Positions 1 through 9,910 of a DNA stretch of 64,000 nucleotides are shown piece by piece; the first letter of the stretch is position 1; each line of letters begins with the position of its first letter. Below the pieces are notes generated by a model. That model was not told the origin of the DNA, ran no database searches, and was given only the letters and a program-made list of their open reading frames with translations. This stretch comes from Megalopta genalis. Taxonomy: Eukaryota; Arthropoda; Insecta; Hymenoptera; Halictidae. Made by a program: the position numbers and the translations under genes. The stretch lies in contig NW_027476714.1 in the NCBI RefSeq assembly GCF_051020955.1, positions 1 through 64,000 on the forward strand, read 5' to 3'.

Positions 1-1260
1 AGCTGAAGCTAAATCATGTATATCACAAGTATTTGAAGCTAAACCAATTGTTTCGCATGGATTTGAAGGTAAATCTTCTACTTCGCATTGATTTGAAGTT
101 AAATCATGTGTTACGCTTGGATCTAAAGCTTACTCTTTTTGTTTCGCCTGCATTTGCAGCTTTATCACTTATATCGCAAGTATAAGAAGCTAAATAATTT
201 GTGTTGCATGGATTTGATGCTAAGCCTTGTACTTCGCATTGATTTGAAGCTAAATCATGTGTTTCGCTTGGATTTGGAGCTAACTCGTTTGTTTCGCATG
301 CAGCTGAAGCTAAATCATGTATATCACAAGTATTTGAAGCTAAACCATTTGTTTCGCATGGATTTGAAGGTAAATCTTCTACTTCCCATTGATTTGAAGT
401 TAAATCATGTGTTACGCTTGGACTTGAAGATCACTCGTTTGTTTCGCCTGCATTTGAAGCTTCATCACTTATATCGCAAGTATACGAAGCTAAATAATTT
501 GTGTCGCATGGATTTGATGCTAAGCCTTCTATTTCGCATTGATTTGAAGCTCAATCATGTGTTTCGCTTGGATTTGAAGCTAACTCGTTCGTATCGCATG
601 CAGCTGAAGCTAAATCATGTATATCACAAGTATTTGAAGCTAAACCATTTGTTTCGCATGGATTTGAAGGTAAATCTGCTACTTCCCTTTGATTTGAAAT
701 TAAATCAAGTGTTACGCTTGGATTTGCAGATCACTCGTTTGTTTCGCCTCCATTTGAAGCTATATCACTTATATCGTAAGTATACGTAGCTAAATAATTT
801 GTGTCGCATGGATTTGATGCTAAGCCTTCTATTTCGCATTGATTTGAAGATAAATCATGTGTTTCGCTTGGATTTGAATCTAACTCGTTTGTTTCGCATG
901 CAGCTGAAGCTAAATCATGTATATCACATGTATTTGAAGCTAAACCATTTGTTTCGCATGGATTTGAAGGTAAATCTTCTACTTCGTATTGATTTGAATT
1001 TAAATCATGTGTTACGCTTGGATTTTAAGCTCACTCGTTTGTTTCGCATGCAGCTGAAGCTAAATCATGTATATCACAAGTATTTGAAACTAAACCATTT
1101 GTTACGCATGGATTTGAAGGTAAATCTTCTACTTCCCATTGATTTGAAGTTAAATCATGTGTTACGCTTGGATTTGAAGCTAACTCGTTTGTTTGGCATG
1201 CAGCTGAAGCTAAATCATGTATATCACAAGTATTTGAAGCTAAACCATTTGTTTCGCATG
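1..1260 (+). repeat. Left copy of 13.45-kb-spaced duplication (partner 13453-14712)
   Basis: The segment aligns to 13453-14712 at an offset of 13451-13452; the one-base wobble comes from single-base indels (ATAATC near 13461, TGTTTTCGC near 13743). Shared rare features include the extra T in ACTCTTTTTGTTTCGCC near 133 and 13584, GCATTTGCAGC, GACTTGAAGATC and GTTACGCATGG. Similarity is lost at 1261, where the partner continues with a different unit 6. The duplication probably extends left of the window. Confidence 0.85.
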
Positions 1261-1410
1261 GATTTGAAGATAAATCTTCTACTTCGCATTTATTTGAAGT
1301 TGAATCATGTGTTACGCTTGGATCTAAAGCTTACTCGTTTGTTTCGCCTGCATTTGAAGCTTGATCACTTATATCGCAAGTATAAGAAGCTTAATAATTT
1401 GTGTTGCATG
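811..1410 (+). repeat. Expanded 600-bp, 20-unit HOR with two extra half-repeats
   Basis: Unit starts every 30 bp give the order 1-2-3-4-5-6-7-8/3-4-5-6-7-3-4-5-6-7-8-9-10. The unit at 1021-1050 begins like unit 8 (GATTTTAAGCTCACTCG) and ends like unit 3 (TTTCGCATG before CAGCTG), so it is an 8/3 hybrid. At 1171 unit 7 is followed directly by unit 3. Both junctions join paired positions of the two 150-bp halves. That is what out-of-register recombination between half-repeats would produce. Confidence 0.85.
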
Positions 1411-1740
1411 GATTTGATGCTAAGCCTTCTACTTCGCATTGATTTGAAGCTAAATCATGTGTTTCGCTTGGATTTGAAGCTAACTCGTTTGTTTCGCATG
1501 CAGCTGAAGCTAAATCATGTATATCACAAGTATTTGAAGCTAAACCAATTGTTTCGCATGGATTTGAAGGTAAATCTTCTACTTCGCATTGATTTGAAGT
1601 TAAATCATGTGTTACGCTTGGATTTGAAGATCATTCGTTTATTTCGCCTGCATTTGAAGCTATATCACTTATATCGCAAGGATAAGACGCTAAATAATTT
1701 GTGTTGCTTGGATTTGATGGTAAGCCTTCTACTTCGCATT

Positions 1741-2660
1741 GATTTGAAGTTAAATCATGTGTTTCCCTTGGGTGTGAAGCTAAATCGTTTGTTTCGCATG
1801 CAGCTGAAGCAAATTCATGTGTATCACAAGTATTTGAAGCTGAACCATTTGTTTCGCATGGATTTGAAGGTAAATCTGCTACTTCCCTTTGATTTGAAAT
1901 TAAATCAAGTGTTACGCTTGGATTTGAAGATCACTCGTTTGTTTCGCCTGCATTTGAAGCTATATCACTTATATCGTAAGTATACGTAGCTAAATAATTT
2001 GTGTCGCATTCTAAGCCTTCTATTTCGCATTGATTTGAAGCTAAATCATGTGTTTCGCTTGGATTTGAAGCTATCTCGTTTGTTTCGCATGCAGCTGAAG
2101 CTAAATCATGTATATCACATGTATTTGAAGCTAAACCATTTGTTTCGCATGGATTTGAAGGTAAATCTTCTACTTCGTATTGATTTGAATTTAAATCATG
2201 TGTTACGCTTGGATTTTAAGCTCACTCGTTTGTTTCGCATGCAGCTGAAGCTAAATCATGTATATCACAAGTATTTGAAACTAAACCATTTGTTTCGCAT
2301 GAATTTTGAAGGTAAATCTTCTACTTCGTATTGATTTGAATTTAAATCATGTGTTACGCTTGGATTTTAAGCTCACTCGTTTGTTTCGCCTGCATTTGAA
2401 GCTTTATCACTTATATCGCAAGTATAAGAAGCTAAATAATTTTTGTTGCATTGGATTTCATGCTAAGCCTTCTACTTCGCATTGATTTGAAGCTAAATCA
2501 TGTGTTTCGCTTGGATTTGAAGCTAACTCGTTTGTTTCGCGTGCAGTTGAAGCTAAATCATGTATGTCACAAGTATTTGAAGCTAAACCATTTGTTTCGC
2601 ATGGATTTGAAGATAAATCTTCTACTTCGCATTTATTTGAAGTTGAATCATGTGTTACGC
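1741..2660 (+). repeat. Left copy of 1.9-kb-spaced duplication (partner 3684-4612)
   Basis: The two segments align base for base with an offset of 1943, which becomes 1952 after a 9-bp deletion in the left copy near 2010 (GTGTCGCAT runs straight into TCTAAGCC). They share rare variants, including the ATGAATTTTGAAGG unit near 2300 and 4251 and the TTTTTGTTGCATTGG junction near 2440 and 4392. Similarity ends where the left copy continues GATTTGAAGATCATTCG and the right copy continues GATCTAAAGCTTACTCG. Confidence 0.8.
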
Positions 2661-3683
2661 TTGGATTTGAAGATCATTCGTTTATTTCGCCTGCATTTGA
2701 AGCTATATCACTTATATCGCAAGGATAAGACGCTAAATAATTTGTGTTGCTTGGATTTGATGGTAAGCCTTCTACTTCGCATTGATTTGAAGTTAAATCA
2801 TGTGTTTCCCTTGGGTGTCAAGCTAAATCGTTTGTTTCGCATGCAGCTGAAGCAAATTCATGTGTATCACAAGTATTTGAAGCTGAACCATTTGTTTCGC
2901 ATGGATTTGAAGGTAAATCTGCTACTTCCCTTTGGTTTGAAATTAAATCAAGTGTTACGCTTGGATTTGAAGATCACTCGTTTGTTTCGCCTGCATTTGA
3001 AGCTATATCACTTATATCGTAAGTATACGTAGCTAAATAATTTGTGTCGCATGGATTTGATTCTAAGCCTTCTATTTCGCATTGATTTGAAGCTAAATCA
3101 TGTGTTTCGCTTGGATTTGAAGCTATCTCGTTTGTTTCGCATGCAGCTGAAGCTAAATCATGTATATCACATGTATTTGAAGCTAATCCATTTGTTTCGC
3201 ATGGATTTGAAGGTAAATCTTCTACTTCGTATTGATTTGAATTTAAATCATGTGTTACGCTTGGATTTTAAGCTCACTCGTTTGTTTCGCGTGCAGTTGA
3301 AGCTAAATCATGTATGTCACAAGTATTTGAAGCTAAACCATTTGTTTCGCATGGATTTGAAGATAAATCTTCTACTTCGCATTTATTTGAAGTTGAATCA
3401 TGTGTTACGCTTGGATCTAAAGCTCACTCGTTTGTTTCGCCTGCATTTGAAGCTTGATCACTTATATCGCAAGTATAAGAAGCTTAATAATTTGTGTTGC
3501 ATGGATTTGATGCTAAGCCTTCTACTTCGCATTGATTTGAAGCTAAATCATGTGTTTCGCTTGGATTTGAAGCTAACTCGTTTGTTTCGCATGCAGCTGA
3601 AGCTAAATCACGTATATCACAAGTATTTGAAGCTAAACCAATTGTTTCGCATGGATTTGAAGGTAAATCTTCTACTTCGCATT

Positions 3684-4612
3684 GATTTGAAGTTAAATCA
3701 TGTGTTTCCCGTGGGTGTGAATCTAAATCGTTTGTTTCGCATGCAGCTGAAGCAAATTCATGTGTATCACAAGTATTTGAAGCTGAACCATTTGTTTCGC
3801 ATGGATTTGAAGGTAAATCTGCTACTTCCCTTTGATTTGAAATTAAATCAAGTGTTACGCTTGGATTTGAAGATCACTCGTTTGTTTCGCCTACATTTGA
3901 AGCTATATCACTTATATCGTAAGTATACGTAGCTAAATAATTTGTGTCGCATGGATTTGATTCTAAGCCTTCTATTTCGCATTGATTTGAAGCTAAATCA
4001 TGTGTTTCGCTTGGATTTGAAGCTATCTCGTTTGTTTCGCATGCAGCTGAAGCTAAATCATGTATATCACATGTATTTGAAGCTAAACCATTTGTTTCGC
4101 ATGGATTTGAAGGTAAATCTTCTACTTCGTATTGATTTGAATTTAAATCATGTGTTACGCTTGGATTTTAAGCTCACTCGTTTGTTTCGCATGCAGCTGA
4201 AGCTAAATCATGTATATCACAAGTATTTGAAACTAAACCATTTGTTTCGCATGAATTTTGAAGGTAAATCTTCTACTTCGTATTGATTTGAATTTAAATC
4301 ATGTGTTACGCTTGGATTTTAAGCTCACTCGTTTGGTTCGCCTGCATTTGAAGCTTTATCACTTATATCGCAAGTATAAGAAGCTAAATAATTTTTGTTG
4401 CATTGGATTTCATGCTAAGCCTTCTACTTCGCATTGATTTGAAGCTAAATCATGTGTTTCGCTTGGATTTGAAGCTAACTCGTTTGTTTCGCGTGCAGTT
4501 GAAGCTAAATCATGTATGTCACAAGTATTTGAAGCTAAACCATTTGTTTCTAATGGATTTGAAGATAAATCTTCTACTTCGCATTTATTTGAAGTTGAAT
4601 CATGTGTTACGC
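3684..4612 (+). repeat. Right copy of 1.9-kb-spaced duplication (partner 1741-2660)
   Basis: This copy shares the private 1-bp insertions and the TTTTTGTTGCATTGG junction with 1741-2660, but keeps the 9 bp missing there. Small private changes in this copy include GTTTGGTTCGCC near 4332 and TTTCTAATGG near 4547. The shared indels show common descent of the segment rather than independent mutation of similar repeats. Confidence 0.8.
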
Positions 4613-5520
4613 TTGGATCTAAAGCTTACTCGTTTGTTTCGCCTGCATTTGAAGCTTGATCACTTATATCGCAAGTATAAGAAGCTTAATAATTTGTGTT
4701 GCATGGATTTGATGCTAAGCCTTCTACTTCGCATTGATTTGAAGCTAAATCATGTGTTTCGCTTGGATTTGAAGCTAACTCGTTTGTTTCGCATGCAGCT
4801 GAAGCTAAATCATGTATATCACAAGTATTTGAAGCTAAACCAATTGTTTCGCATGGATTTGAAGGTAAATCTTCTACTTCGCATTGATTTGTAGTTAAAT
4901 CATGTGTTACGCTTGGATTTAAAGCTCACTCGTTTGTTTCACCTGCATTTGAAGCTTTATCACTTATATCGCAAGTATAAGAAGATAAATGATTTGTGTT
5001 GCATGGATTTGATGCTAAGCCTTCTACTTCGCATTGATTTGAAGCTAAATCATGTGTTTCGCTTGGATTTGAAGCTAACTCGTTTGTTTCGCATGCAGTT
5101 GAAGCTAAATCATGTATATCACAAGTATTTGAAGCTAAACCATTTGTTTCGCATGGATTTGAAGATAAGTCTTCTACTTCGCATTGATTTGAAGTTAAAT
5201 CATGTGTTACGCTTGGATTTAAAGCTCACTCGTTTGTTTCACCTCCATTTGAAGCTTTATCACATATATCGCAAGTATAAGAATATAAATGATTTGTGTT
5301 GCATGGATTTGATGCTAAGCCTTCTACTTCGCATTGATTTGAAGCTAAATCATGTGTTTCGCTTGGATTTGAAGCTAACTCGTTTGTTTCGCATGCAGTT
5401 GAAGCTAAATCATGTATATCACAAGTATTTGAAGCTAAACCATTTGTTTCGCATGGATTTGAAGATAAGTCTTCTACTTCGCATTGATTTGAAGTTAAAT
5501 CATGTGTTACGCTTGGATCT

Positions 5521-6440
5521 AAAGCTTACTCGTTTGTTTCGCCTGCATTTGAAGCTTTATCACTTATATCGCAAGTATAAGAAGCTAAATACTTTGTGTT
5601 GCATGGATTTGATGCTAAGCCTTCTACTTCGCATTGATTTGAAGCTAAATCATGTGTTTCGCTTGGATTTGAAGCTAACTGGTTTGTTTCGCATGCAGCT
5701 GAAGCTAAATCATGTATATCACAAGTATCTGAAGCTAAACCATTTGTTTCGCATGGATTTGAAGGTAAATCTTCTACTTCCCATTGATTTGAAGTTAAAT
5801 CAAGTGTTTCCCTTGGAATTGAAGCTAACTCGTTTGTTTCGCGTGCAGTTGAAGCTAAATCATGTATATCACAAGTATTTGAAGCTAAACCATTTGTTTC
5901 GCATGGATTTGAAGATAAGTCTTCTACTTCGCATTGATTTGAAGTTAAATCATGTGTTACGCTTGGATCTAAAGCTTACTCGTTTGTTTCGCCTGCATTT
6001 GAAGCTTTATCACTTATATCGCAAGTATAAGAAGCTAAATACTTTGTGTTGCATGGATTTGATGCTAAGCTTTCTACTTCGCATTGATTTGAAGCTAAAT
6101 CATGTGTTTCGCTTGGATTTGAAGCTAACTCGTTTGTTTCGCATGCAGCTGAAGCTAAATCATGTATATCACAAGTATTTGAAGCTAAACCATTTGTTTC
6201 GCATGGATTTGATGGTAAATCTTCTACTTCCCATTGATTTGAAGTTAAATCAAGTGTTACGCTTGGATTTGAAGATCACTCGTTTGTTTCACCTGAACTT
6301 GAAGCTATATCACTTATATCGCAAATATATGAAGCTAAATAATTTTTGTTGCATGGATTTAATGCTAAGCCTTCTACTTCGCATTGATTTGAAGCTAAAT
6401 CACGTGTTTCGCTTGGATTTGAAGCTAACTCGTTTGTTTC
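5521..6440 (+). repeat. Left copy of 11.06-kb-spaced duplication (partner 16580-17499)
   Basis: The two segments align at an offset of 11059 and share CCCTTGGAATTGAAGC, CATTTGATGG-type unit 6 changes and the CACCTGAA unit 8/9 junction. Upstream of 5521 this copy has one additional 300-bp HOR (5221-5520, with CATATATCGC and GAATATAAATG) that the partner lacks. Confidence 0.78.
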
Positions 6441-7465
6441 GCGTGCAGTTGAAGCTAAATCATGTATATCACAAGTATTTGAAGCTAAACCATTTGTTTC
6501 GCATGGATTTGAAGATAAATCTTCTACTTCGCATTGATTTGAAGTTAAATCATGTGTTACGCTTGGATCTAAAGCTTACTCGTTTGTTTCGCCTGCATTT
6601 GAAGCTTTATCACTTATATCGCAAGTATAAGAAGCTAAATAATTTGTGTTGCATGGATTTGATGCTAAGCCTTCTACATCGCATTGATTTGAAGTTAAAT
6701 CATGTGTTTCCCTTGGATTTGAAGCTAACTCGTTTGTTTCGCGTGCAGTTGAAGCTAAATCATGTATATCACAAGTATTTGAAGCTAAACCATTTGTTTC
6801 GCATGGATTTGAAGATAAGTCTTCTACTTCGCATTGATTTGAAGTTAAATCATGTGTTACGCTTGGATCTAAAGCTTACTCGTTTGTTTCGCCTGCATTT
6901 GAAGCTTTATCACTTATATCGCAAGTATAAGAAGCTAAATACTTTGTGTTGCATGGATTTGATGCTAAGCCTTCTACTTCGCATTGATTTGAAGCTAAAT
7001 CATGTGTTTCGCTTGGATTTGAAGCTATCTCGTTTGTTTCGCATGCAGCTGAAGCTAAATCATGTATATCACAAGTATTTGAAGCTACACCATTTGTTTC
7101 GCATGGATTTGAAGGTAAATCTTCTACTTCGCATTGATTTGAAGTTAAATCATGTGTTACGCTTGGATTTGAAGATCACTCGTGTGTTTCGCCTGCATTT
7201 GAAGCTATATCACTTATATCGCAAGTATAAGAAGCTAAATAATTTGTGTTGCATGGATTTGATGGTAAGCCTTCTACTTCGCATTGATTTGACGTTAAAT
7301 CATGTGTTTCCCTTGGGTGTGAATCTAAATCGTTTGTTTCGAATGCAGCTGAAGCAAAATCATGTGTATCACAAGTATTTGAAGCTGAACCATTTGTTTC
7401 GCATGGATTTCAAATTAAATCACGTGTTACGCTTGGATTTAAAGAGCACTCGTTTGTTTCGTCTA

Positions 7466-7492
7466 TATCACTATATCGCAGCTATAGTGATA
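7466..7492. repeat. Hairpin-forming inverted repeat, copy 1
   Basis: The arms TATCACTATA (7466-7475) and TATAGTGATA (7483-7492) are perfect reverse complements around a 7-base loop, TCGCAGC. The sequence replaces the GCATTTGAA normally found at the unit 8/9 junction, a net gain of 19 bp that shifts the open plus frame. No T-run follows and no gene lies upstream, so nothing supports a transcription terminator. Confidence 0.85.
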
Positions 7493-8700
7493 GCTATATC
7501 ACTTATATCGCAAGTATACGAAGCTAAATAATTTGTGTCGCATGGATTTGAAGCTAAGCCTTCTATTTCGCATTGATTTGAAGCTAAATCATGTGTTTCG
7601 CTTGGATTTAAAGCTAACTCGTTTGTTTCGCATGCAGTTGAAGCTAAATCATGTATATCACAAGTATCTGAAGCTAAACCATTTGTTTCGCATGGATTTG
7701 AAGGTAAATCTTCTACTTCGCATTGATTTGAAGTTAAATCATGTGTTACACTTGGATTTAAAGCTCACTCGTTTGTTTCGCCTGCATTTGAAGCTTTATC
7801 TTTTATATCGCAAGTATAAGAAGCTAAATAATTTGTGTTGCATGGATTTGATGCTAAGCCTTCTACTTCGCATTGATTTGAAGTTAAATCATGTGTTTCC
7901 CTTGGATTTGAAGCTAACTCGTTTGTTTCGCGTGCAGTTGAAGCTAAATCATGTATATCACAAGTATTGGAAGCTAAACCATTTGTTTCGCATGGATTTG
8001 AAGATAAGTCTTCTACTTCGCATTGATTTGAAGTTAAATCATGTGTTACGCTTGGATCTAAAGCTTACTCGTTTGTTTCGCCTGCATTTGAAGCTTTATC
8101 ACTTATATCGCAAGTATAAGAAGCTAAATAATTTGTGTTGCATGGATTTGATGCTAAGTCTTCTACTTCGCATTGATTTGAAGCTAAATCATGTGTTTCG
8201 CTTGGATTTGAAGCTAACTCGTTTGTTTCGCATGCAGCTGAAGCTAAATCATGTATATCACAAGTATTTGAAGCTAAACCATTTGTTTCGCATGGATTTG
8301 AAGGTAAATCTTCTACTTCGCATTGATTTGAAGATAAATCATGTGTTACGCTCGGATTTGAAGATCACTCGTGTGTTTCGCCTGCATTTGAAGCTATATC
8401 ACTTATATCGCAAGTATAAGAAGCTAAATAATTTGTGTTGCATGGATTTGATGCTAAGCCTTCTACATCGCATTGATTTGAAGTTAAATCATGTGTTTCC
8501 CTTGGATTTGAAGCTAACTCGTTTGTTTCGCGTGCAGTTGAAGCTAAATCATGTATATCACAAGTATTTGAAGCTAAACCATTTGTTTCGCATGGATTTG
8601 AAGATAAGTCTGCTACTTCGCATTGATTTGAAGTTAAATCATGTGTTACGCTTGGATCTAAAGCTTACTCGTTTGTTTCGCCTGCATTTGAAGCTTTATC

Positions 8701-9330
8701 ACTTATATCGCAAGTATAAGAAGCTAAATACTTTGTGTTGCATGGATTTGATGCTAAGCCTTCTAATTCGCATTGATTTGAAGCTAAATCATGTGTTTCG
8801 CTTGGATTTGAAGCTATCTCGTTTGTTTCGCATGCAGCTGAAGCTAAATCATGTATATCACAAGTATTTGAAGCTACACCATTTGTTTCGCATGGATTTG
8901 AAGGTAAATCTTCTACTTCGCATTGATTTGAAGTTAAATCATGTGTTACGCTTGGATTTGAAGATCACTCGTGTGTTTCGCCTGCATTTGAAGCTATATC
9001 ACTTATATCGCAAGTATAAGAAGCTAAATAATTTGTGTTGCATGGATTTGATGGTAAGCCTTCTACTTCGCATTGATTTGACGTTAAATCATGTGTTTCC
9101 CTTGGGTGTGAAGCTAAATCGTTTGTTTCGAATGCAGCTGAAGCAAATTCATGTGTATCACAAGTATTTGAAGCTGAACCATTTGTTTCGCAGGGATTTG
9201 AAATTAAATCACGTGTTACGCGTGGATTTGAAGATCACTCGTTTGTTTCGTCTATATCACTATATCGCAGCTATAGTGATAGCTATATCACTTATATCGC
9301 AAGTATACGAAGCTAAATAATTAGTGTCGC
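8701..9330 (+). repeat. Hairpin cassette segment (copies at 12129-12758 and 62914-63543)
   Basis: About 630 bp starting at the ACTTTGTG unit 10 and running through the CCCTTGGGTGTGAA haplotype and the hairpin recurs at constant offsets of 3428 and 54213. Shared rare features are TCGAATGCAGCTG, GACGTTAAATC and the 19-bp net insertion. The 54-kb copy differs by scattered substitutions. Confidence 0.8.
9255..9281. repeat. Hairpin-forming inverted repeat, copy 2
   Basis: Same 10-bp arms and TCGCAGC loop as copy 1 (arms 9255-9264 and 9272-9281), at the same place in the HOR. The surrounding segment matches 12129-12758 and 62914-63543. Confidence 0.85.
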
Positions 9331-9843
9331 ATGGATTTGAATCTAAGCCTTCTATTTCGCATTGATTTGAAGCTAAATCATATGTTTCACTTGGATTTGA
9401 AGCTAACTCGTTTGTTTCGCATGCAGTTGAAGCTAAATCATGTATGTCACAAGTATTTGAAGCTACACCATTTGTTTCGCATGGATTTGAAGGTAAATCT
9501 TCTACTTCGCATTGATTTGAAGTTAAATCATGTGTTACGCTTGGATTTGAAGATCACTCGTGTGTTTCGCCTGCATTTGAAGCTATATCACTTATATCGC
9601 AAGTATAAGAAGCTAAATAATTTGTGTTGCATGGATTTGATGGTAAGCCTTCTACTTCGCATTGATTTGACGTTAAATCATGTGTTTCCCTTGGGTGTGA
9701 AGCTAAATCGTTTGTTTCGAATGCAGCTGAAGCAAAATCATGTGTATCACAAGTATTTGAAGCTGAACCATTTGTTTCGCATGGATTTGAAATTAAATCA
9801 CGTGTTACGCTTGGATTTGAAGAGCACTCGTTTGTTTCGTCTA

Positions 9844-9870
9844 TATCACTATATCGCAGCTATTGTGATA
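9844..9870. repeat. Hairpin-forming inverted repeat, copy 3 (one arm mismatch)
   Basis: The left arm TATCACTATA is intact (9844-9853). The right arm reads TATTGTGATA (9861-9870), which breaks one pair. The loop is unchanged. The uncompensated change gives no sign of selection for pairing. Confidence 0.8.
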
Positions 9871-9910
9871 GCTATATCACTTATATCGCAAGTATACGAA
9901 GCTAAATAAT

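Larger units (their letters stand above)
1..4902 (+). repeat. Satellite block A
   Basis: These HORs share block-specific variants: unit 10 in the form GTAAGTATACGTAGC (near 776, 1976, 3018 and 3928), unit 6 as CTGCTACTTCCCTTTG, unit 8 as GATTTTAAGCTCACTCG, and unit 6 ending CATTTATTTG. Several HORs are longer than 300 bp because half-repeats were inserted (see 811-1410). An internal duplication (about 1741-2660 copied at 3684-4612) accounts for much of the block. The block edge is approximate and is set where these markers give way to AAGATAAGTC and ACTTTGTG variants. Confidence 0.75.
4904..7531 (+). other. 875-codon open frame in the satellite, probably not a gene
   Basis: It opens at GTG ten bases after a GATTTGTAG stop (4892-4894) and terminates after the hairpin at 7466 with the tail YHYIAAIVIAISLISQVYEAK split across the frameshift. 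The content is the same decapeptide repeat throughout. Confidence 0.25.

Noticed and set aside
7466..7492. Rho-independent terminator or RNA gene at the hairpin
   Set aside because: The stem is A/T-rich with no following T-run, no gene lies upstream, and one copy carries an uncompensated mismatch.
7461..7510. Transposon or MITE insertion at the hairpin cassettes
   Set aside because: The inserted part is under 30 bp, there is no target-site duplication and no terminal inverted repeat beyond the hairpin itself, and flanks are copied along with it. A local fold-back mutation fits better.
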